This document shows, piece after piece, positions 1 to 6,592 of a DNA stretch of 27,275 nucleotides (its first letter is position 1; the number at the start of each line of letters is the position of its first letter). A program made the translations under genes and the position numbers. The DNA is taken from the NCBI GenBank assembly GCA_040235375.1, contig JBECKQ010000184.1:1-27275 (forward strand), written 5' to 3'. Below the pieces are notes generated by a model. The model worked only from the letters and a program-made list of their open reading frames with translations, was not told the DNA's origin and ran no database searches. The stretch is from JBECKQ01 sp040235375 (GTDB taxonomy: Bacteria > Planctomycetota > Phycisphaerae > UBA1845).

Positions 1-466
1 CGTGATTTTCCCAAATGCCGTGAAGGTTGCATTTGATCTGCACGACCAGCGAAACCTTCTTGCCCTTCAAATCATCGCCCAGAATGAGATTGAATCGGCC
101 CTCCGGCTTGATGTAGCCGTGGGAGCGCATGAGCAGCGTGCCGGCCGGTTCGTTGCCGATGTTGATTTGCAGGTACTCGATCCAGTGGACGGGCTCCATG
201 GGGTGGAGTATCTCGCCGATGGTGACGTCCACCGCGAAAACTTCACCCGCTTTGACCTTCTCGGGGGCCTTGATGACCGGGGAGTGCAGCTTCTCGAGGG
301 TCGTTTCATTCTCGGGGTTCTTGACCCGGTTGACGCCGCTGAAGAGATCTTCGTCAACCTTGCCCGGATAGAACGTTGGCGCTTCGGCCGCAGCGGCGAT
401 TCGGCTGCCTCCGGCGATTGCCGCGGCTCCTGCGGCCGCCGTCGTCAGAAAGTCCCTTCGATTCAT
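1..466 (-). CDS. Tat-exported superoxide reductase (desulfoferrodoxin/neelaredoxin family), 3' end cut by window
   Basis: Reading leftwards from the ATG at 466, 155 codons are visible and the frame is still open at the window edge. The N-terminus is a twin-arginine signal (MNRRDFL followed by an Ala/Gly-rich segment to about residue 27), so the protein should be exported folded with its metal. The rest matches the superoxide reductase fold: EKLHSPVI (H61), HPMEPVHWI (H88 and H94, six apart) and CNLHGIWE (C146, H149). These are the four His and one Cys that hold the square-pyramidal iron in this family, and all five are present. There is no N-terminal rubredoxin-like Cys4 domain, so it is of the one-iron type. 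The family reduces superoxide to peroxide without making oxygen. CNLHGxWE lies near the C-terminus in the family, so little is probably missing. A strong GAGGAGG lies just upstream. It is the last gene of a probable operon with two radical SAM genes; the gap to the previous stop is 37 bases. Confidence 0.85.
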   Translation of the reverse strand, partial: MNRRDFLTTAAAGAAAIAGGSRIAAAAEAPTFYPGKVDEDLFSGVNRVKNPENETTLEKLHSPVIKAPEKVKAGEVFAVDVTIGEILHPMEPVHWIEYLQINIGNEPAGTLLMRSHGYIKPEGRFNLILGDDLKGKKVSLVVQIKCNLHGIWENH

Positions 467-503
467 GGCCATCCTCCTCGCGAAAAAGTTGGGAGAAAAC
501 GGC

Positions 504-1874
504 CTACTCACGGATGTAGGCCGACAGTCCTTTCAGGGCTCGGGAGATAAAGTGGAGATTGCGCCGGCGCACCTCCTGCCAGAGAAAGCGCGGACGAAGG
601 TAGAAGCTGATGAAGGCCCAATCGAGGTGGCGCTTCAGCTTCTTCGCGCTGATCCCCGGCGTCTTCATCACCGGCCGCAGAATGTCAAACTGGGACCAGT
701 CCGGCGAAGTCAGCCAACCCTTGGCCAGCGCTTCTTCATACAACGGCGTGCCGGGGTAGGGCGTCAGGATCGAAAACTGGGCGTAGTTGGGCGACAGCTT
801 GCGGGCGAAGCGGATCGTCTCACGCACGGTGTCCTCGGTGTCCTGCGGGCTGCCGAGGATGAACGACCCAACGACCTCGAGCCCGACGCGGCGAACAAGG
901 TCCATCGTCTCGAAGGCGTCTTCGACGCGGACGCCCTTGCACAGGTAGTCCAGCACGTCCTGGGAGCCGGATTCGAAACCGAGGAAGATGGCGCGACAGC
1001 CGGCGGCCTTCATCTTGCGGAGAATCGGCTCGTTCAGCGAGCCGACGCGGGCCGAGGCGGTCCAGCAGACGTCCAGCTTCCGACTGATCAGTAAATCGCA
1101 GATCGCGTCCACGCGCCGATGGCTGACGCTGAATGTGTCATCCACCATCTCGATGTACTCGACACCGAACCGCTCGCGCAGATAAGCCATCTCTTCGACG
1201 ACGCTCTCCGGCGAGCGCGATCGCCAGCGATTGCCGAACAGGTGAGACGACGCGCAGAACGTGCAGTGGTAGGGGCAGCCACGGCTGGTCATGATGCATG
1301 CGTATGGCGTGCCGGTGAGGGCATAGCGGTCCATCGGCAGGAGGTGGTAGGCCGGAAACGGCAGCGGATCGAGGTCGGCAATCAATGGCCGATCGGGATT
1401 GCGGAGCACGGTTCCGTTGCGGCGATAGGTCAGGCCGGCGATGCCGCACGGTTCCGCCCCCGACACGACCGCTTCCATCAGTTGCCGGAACGTCTCCTCA
1501 CCTTCTCCACGGGCGACGGCATCGACAGCCCGGCAATCCTGCAGGGTCTGCTCGTCAAGGAAGGTCACGTGCGGCCCGCCCAACACGGCGTAGAGGCCGG
1601 GCCGTTTTCGCTTCGCCTCGACGACAACCCGAAGGGCGTCCTGAAACCCGTTCGCCGTGGCACTCACGCCGAGCAGGTCCGGCTCATCGTCGTCGATCTG
1701 CTGGACAAGCTGCTCGCGCGTGAGACCAACGGTCGGAGCGTCGACGACGCGGACTTCGTGTCCGGCCTGCTCGGCAATCGCCGCCAGGTAGCCCAAGCCG
1801 AGAGGAGGTGTGCGTATCCCGGCCACCTGGTTGATGGCCGAGCGGCTTGGGGAATTCGTGAGAAGAACACGCAT
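504..1874 (-). CDS. B12-binding-domain radical SAM protein
   Basis: 456 aa, ATG at 1874 with GGAGG about 5 bases upstream. Residues 1-145 look like the Rossmann-type cobalamin-binding domain that precedes many radical SAM enzymes (TPPLGLGYLAA, GHEVRVVDA, VLGGPHVT, VARGEGE). No DxHxxG signature is seen, as is common in this subgroup. The radical SAM core follows, with its 4Fe-4S cysteines C200, C204 and C207 in RGCPYHCTFC. It continues through EMVDDTF, FLGFESGSQ and a PYPGTPLYE motif near residue 390. The last 60 residues are basic and aromatic. The family includes methyltransferases and ring-forming enzymes such as BchE and the HpnJ-like hopanoid enzymes; the substrate cannot be told from sequence. 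It lies between a SPASM radical SAM gene (42 bases upstream) and the superoxide reductase, and is probably co-transcribed with both. Confidence 0.85.
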   Translation of the reverse strand: MRVLLTNSPSRSAINQVAGIRTPPLGLGYLAAIAEQAGHEVRVVDAPTVGLTREQLVQQIDDDEPDLLGVSATANGFQDALRVVVEAKRKRPGLYAVLGGPHVTFLDEQTLQDCRAVDAVARGEGEETFRQLMEAVVSGAEPCGIAGLTYRRNGTVLRNPDRPLIADLDPLPFPAYHLLPMDRYALTGTPYACIMTSRGCPYHCTFCASSHLFGNRWRSRSPESVVEEMAYLRERFGVEYIEMVDDTFSVSHRRVDAICDLLISRKLDVCWTASARVGSLNEPILRKMKAAGCRAIFLGFESGSQDVLDYLCKGVRVEDAFETMDLVRRVGLEVVGSFILGSPQDTEDTVRETIRFARKLSPNYAQFSILTPYPGTPLYEEALAKGWLTSPDWSQFDILRPVMKTPGISAKKLKRHLDWAFISFYLRPRFLWQEVRRRNLHFISRALKGLSAYIRE

Positions 1875-1916
1875 ACATTTCCCTCCGGGGACCGTTTCCA
1901 GTTCGAGACGCTGTAT

Positions 1917-3344
1917 CTACGCACCACTGGCTGCCGGCTCGCACGACGGGCTAAGCTGCTTCCAAAGTGAACGGTTGAAGATGCAGCCAGGGTCGGCCTG
2001 CGTCATGTCTTTGAAATAGCCATACGCTCGGGCTCGGCACCCGCCGCAATAGTGCCGCCACTCGCACTGTCCGCAGTGTCCCTGTAATAGCTCGCGGTTT
2101 CGCAAAGTCTGAAACGTGTTGTCGTTGCGCCAGATATCGTGAAGCCGCTCCTGGAGCAGATTGCCGACGACCAGCGGCATGAACACGCAGGGGCTGACGT
2201 CACCGTTGGGTTGAATGGCGATCATGCAGCGGCCGGCACCGCAGCCGCCGACATACTTGGCGATGGTGGGTGTAGCCGGATGCCGGTCGGCGCCATAGTG
2301 CCCGGTGTGCACGACCTTGCCCAAGGCATAGTGCTGGATGCACCGCCGGCCGAGTTGCGGCGCGGTGCCCATCAACATCAGGGCGTCCTTTTCCAGGTAC
2401 TCCTGCATGATCTCGAGCATGCGTTCGCGCATCTCCGGCGTGAGATCGGTATCGACGATGTTGCGGGCCCGCCCGGTGGGCACGAAGTTGAAGGCGTAGA
2501 ACAGATCGATGCCCAGGTCCTTGGTCAGTTGCACGAGGGCGGGAAGCTCGTCAAAGTTGTTGCGGGTGATGGTGCTGGCCAGGCCGGTCCGCATCCGGCC
2601 ATCGGCGGCGAGGTTCTTGAGGCCATCGATCGAACGCTGCCAATAGCCCTTGCCACCGCGAAACTCGTCGTGCTTTTCGGGATCCACGGAGTCAATGCTC
2701 ACCTCGACGTACCGCGCGCCGCAATCCGCGAGGCGCTTGACAGTTTCAGGAGTTAACAGTGATCCGTTGGTAGCTACAGAAATGTGGAATCCCTTGGTCG
2801 CGGCGGCCAGAAGGGTGGGCCAGAAGTCCCTGGAGACCAACGGCTCACCGCCGGAGAAGGCCAGCATGGGCACATCGTTTTCGGCCAGCTCGTCGACGAC
2901 GCGCAGCTTCTGCTCGAGGGTCAACTCATCGGAAATACGCCGTCCGGCGTCCTGGTAGCAATGCTTGCATTTGAAGTTGCACGCCTGGGTGAAATTCCAG
3001 ACGACCATCAGCGGCGCGGCGAAAACCTGGGGCTTCGTCAGGCCGAATTCGTGGATGCTGCGAGCGATATTGAGCAGTGCCCGGAAGTAGATGGGCTCGC
3101 CGAAAAGCTCGTCACGAACGCCTTCCACGCTGGCGCCGGTGCTTTTTCGAAGACGATTGATCAGGAAGTGCCATAGGCCGTACCTGGCTCGCACGCTCAG
3201 CGGTCGGTGCGGCTGGGCGTAGGTGGACATCAGCCGCGCCATCGCGCATTGCCCGTCCCCGTTGCGTCGGGTCAGTGCGCCCAGCAGCAGCCGGGTCGCT
3301 CGGCTGGAAAGAAACCGCTCGATCCGCTCCGCGCCTGTTTTCAT
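1917..3344 (-). CDS. Radical SAM/SPASM domain protein
   Basis: 475 aa, ATG at 3344. Residues 1-110 form an extended, partly basic N-terminal region before the radical SAM core. The core starts with CNFKCKHCY (C122, C126, C129) and has SGGEPL at 164-169. The C-terminal third is a SPASM-type auxiliary cluster region: GGCGAGRC, then NGDVSPCVF, then CGQCEWRHYCGGC and a final DPGC. This would hold one or two extra 4Fe-4S clusters. The architecture is that of AhbC/AhbD/NirJ-type haem-pathway enzymes and peptide-modifying SPASM proteins. No precursor peptide gene is visible nearby, so neither role can be assigned. It is the first gene of the three-gene minus-strand run and has a long upstream region (3345-3600) with a possible promoter. 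Confidence 0.82.
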   Translation of the reverse strand: MKTGAERIERFLSSRATRLLLGALTRRNGDGQCAMARLMSTYAQPHRPLSVRARYGLWHFLINRLRKSTGASVEGVRDELFGEPIYFRALLNIARSIHEFGLTKPQVFAAPLMVVWNFTQACNFKCKHCYQDAGRRISDELTLEQKLRVVDELAENDVPMLAFSGGEPLVSRDFWPTLLAAATKGFHISVATNGSLLTPETVKRLADCGARYVEVSIDSVDPEKHDEFRGGKGYWQRSIDGLKNLAADGRMRTGLASTITRNNFDELPALVQLTKDLGIDLFYAFNFVPTGRARNIVDTDLTPEMRERMLEIMQEYLEKDALMLMGTAPQLGRRCIQHYALGKVVHTGHYGADRHPATPTIAKYVGGCGAGRCMIAIQPNGDVSPCVFMPLVVGNLLQERLHDIWRNDNTFQTLRNRELLQGHCGQCEWRHYCGGCRARAYGYFKDMTQADPGCIFNRSLWKQLSPSCEPAASGA

Positions 3345-3414
3345 TTCTATGTGCCCTCGGAAGCGAGCTTGATTGAGACATCACCAACGGTCGGCCCGTT
3401 CGCGGCTTCGGCCA

Positions 3415-3441
3415 AAGACGACGGCAGTCGTCTTGTTTTTT
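3415..3441 (+). terminator. Rho-independent terminator-like hairpin on the + strand
   Basis: Stem AAGACGAC (3415-3422), loop GGCA, stem GTCGTCTT (3427-3434), then G and six Ts (3436-3441). The stem is perfect and the T-tract reads in the + direction. No + gene ends upstream of it: the neighbour on the left is the minus-strand SPASM gene, whose start is 70 bases away. It could end an antisense or small RNA, or act as leader structure for the minus gene. Confidence 0.5.
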
Positions 3442-3570
3442 CGCCGGTTCGATCCTAGACATCCGCCCTGTGGGCGACCAGCGGAAAATCAGAACCGGGA
3501 TCAGGATGGAACTGGGTCCTGCGTCAGGCAATCGCGGAGTCTGGGACTGGAGAAAACCCAAGGATGGACT

Positions 3571-3599
3571 AGTATCGTGAGAAAGTGAGAAAGCGTGAA
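3571..3599 (-). promoter_or_regulatory. Candidate promoter for the SPASM/radical SAM/SOR operon
   Basis: On the minus strand TTCACG (3599-3594), a 17-base spacer and GATACT (3576-3571) resemble a sigma-70 site, each box matching 4 of 6. The spacer carries the tandem GTGAGAAA repeat (as read on the + strand). The leader to the ATG at 3344 would be about 220 bases. Confidence 0.25.
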
Positions 3600-3873
3600 G
3601 GTGACAGGGGCCATCTTTGTGCGCTCGGGGGCGCACTCGAAATCGAGTCCGGTCATCTGAAGTGACGGTGGCATGGTCAAGCCGGGTCGTGAGCGAGCCC
3701 GATCATGGGCCCGAGTTTGGGCCGATCACGGGACGGAGACGTGTTCGGCAACGTCCAGCCTCGCGGTGGCCATCGTCATGGACCCGGCGGGGTCGCGCCT
3801 CGCCGAAAACTCATGGCATCGCGTGGGATGCGGATTCCGAACGGCCGTCCGCAGGGGGCCGAGGTTCGACCGG

Positions 3874-3903
3874 TTGCAGGTTGTCGCGGCGGCGTGGTAC
3901 ACT
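3874..3903 (+). promoter_or_regulatory. Candidate promoter for the PTS EIIA-like gene
   Basis: TTGCAG (3874-3879), 18-base spacer, TACACT (3898-3903). A start near 3910 would give a leader of about 24 bases to the ATG at 3934. The ribosome-binding site there is weak (GGGAATGAG). Confidence 0.35.
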
Positions 3904-3933
3904 GCGAGTTTGCAACGATGTCGGGAATGAGCA

Positions 3934-4389
3934 ATGAAATTGACGGATATTCTCTCGCCGGAATGCGTTAAGGTTCCCCTGACGGCGAGCACTAAAGATC
4001 AGGCGATCGCCGAACTGGTCGACGTCCTGGCGAGCAACGGAAAGATTCAGAACCGCGAGGCCGTGCTGAAAGCCATCCTCGACCGGGAGGCGACCCGATC
4101 GACGGGGATCGGCTACGGGCTGGCGGTTCCACATGGCAAGTGCGCCGGGTGTCCGAAACTGGCGATGGCGATCGGCAAGCCGGGGGCGCCGATCGATTTT
4201 GCCAGTACCGACGGCAAGCCGGTAAGGCTGATCGTGCTGTTGGCCAGCCCGCCGGACCAGACCGGTCCCCACATCCAGGCGCTGGCCCGGATTTCTCGCC
4301 TGATGTTGATGGAGCAGTTTCGCGATCAAATCGGCGAGGCGGACAATCCGGCCGCGATATTCGAGGTGATCGCGAGTCACGAGACCTAG
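3934..4389 (+). CDS. PTS EIIA domain protein (fructose/mannitol/nitrogen-PTS type)
   Basis: 151 aa, a single EIIA type-2 domain, the usual length for PtsN-like proteins. The phosphorylated histidine is H67 in the motif GLAVPHGKC, and the second conserved histidine is H113 in GPHIQALARIS. MKLTDILSPE at the N-terminus is typical of the family. EIIA proteins accept phosphate from HPr. Stand-alone copies without a membrane EIIC often act as regulators rather than in sugar uptake. No other PTS component is in the window. The next gene on the same strand is a GH130 phosphorylase 145 bases downstream, which may hint at a link to sugar metabolism, but the gap contains a possible separate promoter. 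The function (EIIA domain) is sure; the physiological role is not. Confidence 0.88.
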   Translation: MKLTDILSPECVKVPLTASTKDQAIAELVDVLASNGKIQNREAVLKAILDREATRSTGIGYGLAVPHGKCAGCPKLAMAIGKPGAPIDFASTDGKPVRLIVLLASPPDQTGPHIQALARISRLMLMEQFRDQIGEADNPAAIFEVIASHET

Positions 4390-4488
4390 CCGGCGCGGCT
4401 GGGGACGGGTCGTGACCGCTAACGACCGGCATCGGGCCTCGTGTTTCATGCATCATGTGTCAGTATAAAGGCGGGCGCTCGGACTGCG

Positions 4489-4508
4489 CCGGCCTGCGCG
4501 CAGGCCGG
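4489..4508. repeat. Perfect 20-base GC palindrome upstream of the GH130 gene
   Basis: CCGGCCTGCG is followed directly by its reverse complement, so the two halves form a hairpin with a tiny GCGC loop. It lies 25 bases before the chosen GH130 start and about 20 bases after a TATAAA (4464-4469) that could be a -10 box; I see no good -35 for it. It might be a regulator site or a structured leader. There is no T-tract, so it is not a standard terminator. Confidence 0.4.
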
Positions 4509-4533
4509 ACGATGAAGGATGGAGGAACCGGTC

Positions 4534-5508
4534 ATGGCAGGCAGGGCAGCGGACCCCCGACATCGATTTTTCCACAGGCACAAAGGCAATCCAATACTGA
4601 CGGCGTACGACTGGCCGTACTTCGTCAACACCGTTTTCAACTGTGGGGCGACGAGGCTGCCGAACGGAGAAACGCTACTGCTTTGCCGCGTCGAAGACTG
4701 CACCGGCCGGTCGCACCTGTGCGCCGCCCGGTCGAAAGACGGGCTGACCGACTGGCAGATCGACCAGGAGCCGACCTTCCTGCCGGACGAACAGGGACAC
4801 CCGGAGGAGGAGTGGGGCGTTGAAGACCCGCGGATCGTGTGGATCCCGGAGCTCGAGCAGTACTCGATCGCGTACACCTGCTATTCCCACGCCGGCCCGC
4901 GCGTCGGGCTCGCGTTGACGAAGGACTTTCGCGCGTTCCGGCGGCTCGGCACGGTCATGCCGCCGGAGGACAAAGACGCGGCGCTATTGCCGCGGCGGTT
5001 TGGCGGGCGATGGGCGTTGATTCACCGGCCGGTGCCGGCGGCCGGTCGGGCGCATATCTGGATGTCCTTCAGTCCGGATCTGCACCATTGGGGCGACAAC
5101 ACGATCATCATCAAGGCCAGGCAGGGGCCGTGGTGGGATGCGAACAGGATCGGGCTGTCGCCGCCGCCGATCGAGACCGAGGAGGGCTGGCTGATCCTCT
5201 ATCACGGCGTGCGAAGCACGCCGGCGGGTTGCATCTATCGACTGGGCGCGGCACTGCTGGCGTTGGATGAGCCGACCCGGTGCGTGGCACGCGGCGACCG
5301 GTGGATCATGGGGCCGGAGACGGACTACGAGCGGACCGGCGACGTGGGCGACGTCATCTTCCCCTGTGGGTACACGATGGGCGACGACGAAGACACAATC
5401 AACCTGTACTACGGGGCCGCGGACACGTCGATCGCGCTGGCGACGGCCAGCGCGCGGGAGCTGCTCGACTGGGTGAAGAAGCACGACGCGGGGGATGCCT
5501 GGACCTGA
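4534..5508 (+). CDS. GH130 family glycoside phosphorylase (beta-mannoside phosphorylase type)
   Basis: 324 aa from the ATG at 4534, chosen because GGAGG (4521-4525) lies 8 bases upstream; an in-frame ATG at 4519 has poorer spacing. The protein is a five-bladed propeller enzyme of GH130. Visible motifs are GNPIL (19-22), CRVED (51-55), GVEDPR (95-100, with D98 as the expected general acid), DKDAALLP (146-153), IHRP (163-166), WWDANRIG (200-207) and LYHG (222-225). Members split beta-mannosidic bonds with phosphate to give mannose 1-phosphate, acting on mannosyl-glucose, mannooligosaccharides or mannosyl-GlcNAc. The exact acceptor cannot be assigned. No signal peptide is seen, so it is cytoplasmic. 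Its stop is 4 bases from the convergent end of the epimerase gene. Confidence 0.85.
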   Translation: MAGRAADPRHRFFHRHKGNPILTAYDWPYFVNTVFNCGATRLPNGETLLLCRVEDCTGRSHLCAARSKDGLTDWQIDQEPTFLPDEQGHPEEEWGVEDPRIVWIPELEQYSIAYTCYSHAGPRVGLALTKDFRAFRRLGTVMPPEDKDAALLPRRFGGRWALIHRPVPAAGRAHIWMSFSPDLHHWGDNTIIIKARQGPWWDANRIGLSPPPIETEEGWLILYHGVRSTPAGCIYRLGAALLALDEPTRCVARGDRWIMGPETDYERTGDVGDVIFPCGYTMGDDEDTINLYYGAADTSIALATASARELLDWVKKHDAGDAWT

Positions 5509-5512
5509 TGGC

Positions 5513-6592
5513 TCAATCGGGGGGCGGCAGTTCAAACCCGAGACCGGGGGCGGCGGGCGCAATCAAGTAGCCGTCGCGAATCATGACCGCATCCCGCGTG
5601 GGGTCGTCCGTAAACTCCAGATGGCCGTCGAGGTCGGCATAGGCGACGTTCGGTCTGGCCAGAGCGAAGTTCAGCCCCGCCGCAACCGCCAGACCGGCCT
5701 CATCCATGCAGCTCACCATCACTTCAAGGCCGGCGGCGCGGGCGACGGAGTTCGCGTGCAGCGCGTCGGCGATGCCGCCAACTTTCATCAGCTTGATGTT
5801 GACCATGTCGACGAATTCGTTGCGGGCGAGGCGAAAAGCGTCACGGACGGTGATCAGGCTTTCGTCCGCCATGACCGGGATGGGCACAGCGCGGGTCACG
5901 GCGCCGAGCAGCTCCGGCTCGCCGCTCGGCGTGGGCTGCTCGAGCAGTTCGAGACGTGCGGCACGGGTGCGTTGAACGAAGAGCAGCGCGTCGCGAACGT
6001 TGAATCCCTGGTTGGCGTCGAAACGAAGCTCGGCGCCGTCGCCAACCGCCTCGCGGACCTTGAGCACGCGATCGACGTCTTCGTCCACGCTGCGGCCGCC
6101 CTTGATTTTCAGGCAGCGAAAGCCCTTTGCAGCCCATTCGCGCGCGGCGGCCACCGTCTCCTCGGTGGACATGATGCCGATCGTGACGCTCGTTTCGATC
6201 GAGTCGCGATACCCGCCGAGCATCTTCCAGAGCGGCATGTCGGCCTTCCGGGCGACGATGTCGAAGACCGCCATGTCAAGCGCCGCCCGCGCCGACGGCT
6301 GATTGCCGAGCGCCGCGCGAAGCTGCTCGACCAGAAGCGCCCATCGAAGAGGGTCCGCGCCACATAAGATCGCCGCGGCGCGGTTGTCGATCGCGTCGAG
6401 GACGGTGTCGGACGTCTCGCCCGTCACGGGCAGGTCAGGGGCGGCGCAACCGGAGCCCGCGATTCCGGCGTCGGTCTCGATGCGGACGAACACGTTCGTT
6501 GCCTTTTCGATCGTCTCGTAGGAGATGGTGTACGGCCGAACAAGGTGCAACTCGACCGGCCAGGCATGGATGCGCGTGATCTTCATGGTCAT
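5513..6592 (-). CDS. Enolase-superfamily dipeptide epimerase (MLE/MR subgroup)
   Basis: 359 aa. The start overlaps the previous stop as TGATG (the A at 6592 is shared), so translation is coupled. The capping domain is followed by a TIM barrel with all catalytic landmarks: KIK (K162, K164), metal ligands D192 (FDANQG), E218 (LLEQP) and D243 (MADES), and K267 (NIKLMK). K164 and K267 are the expected acid/base pair of a 1,1-proton transfer. D320-L-D322 matches the DxD that binds the substrate amino group in dipeptide epimerases. By alignment from memory with the Bacillus subtilis Ala-Glu epimerase, its Glu-binding R24 is replaced by E26 and its I298 by D297. The pocket is thus more acidic and Ala-Glu is an unlikely substrate. 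DgcA (N-acetyl-D-Glu racemase) is another relative and alternative role. It is the last gene of the four-gene operon. Confidence 0.88.
   Translation of the reverse strand: MTMKITRIHAWPVELHLVRPYTISYETIEKATNVFVRIETDAGIAGSGCAAPDLPVTGETSDTVLDAIDNRAAAILCGADPLRWALLVEQLRAALGNQPSARAALDMAVFDIVARKADMPLWKMLGGYRDSIETSVTIGIMSTEETVAAAREWAAKGFRCLKIKGGRSVDEDVDRVLKVREAVGDGAELRFDANQGFNVRDALLFVQRTRAARLELLEQPTPSGEPELLGAVTRAVPIPVMADESLITVRDAFRLARNEFVDMVNIKLMKVGGIADALHANSVARAAGLEVMVSCMDEAGLAVAAGLNFALARPNVAYADLDGHLEFTDDPTRDAVMIRDGYLIAPAAPGLGFELPPPD

Larger units (their letters stand above)
3345..3933. other. Intergenic region, about 590 bases, no convincing gene
   Basis: This gap separates the divergent SPASM and PTS genes. 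Open frames here (for example 3617-3937 plus) have Arg/Ser-rich, non-protein-like translations and no ribosome-binding site, so I do not call them. The region holds a hairpin with T-tract on the + strand (3415-3441), a small GC hairpin (3464-3476), two tandem GTGAGAAA copies (3577-3592) and one candidate promoter facing each way. If the minus promoter is right, the SPASM gene has an untranslated leader of about 220 bases containing the hairpin. Confidence 0.6.

Noticed and set aside
1917..3344. Mycofactocin-like system (SPASM radical SAM plus creatininase MftE)
   Set aside because: The creatininase genes are far away, and no MftA-like precursor, MftB or MftD is present beside the SPASM gene.
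3446..3455. GGTTCGATCC resembles a tRNA T-arm
   Set aside because: The flanks do not pair into a five-base stem, and no acceptor, D or anticodon arm is visible nearby.
3617..3937. 106-codon + strand open frame before the PTS gene
   Set aside because: Non-protein-like composition and no ribosome-binding site; overlaps the likely PTS promoter.
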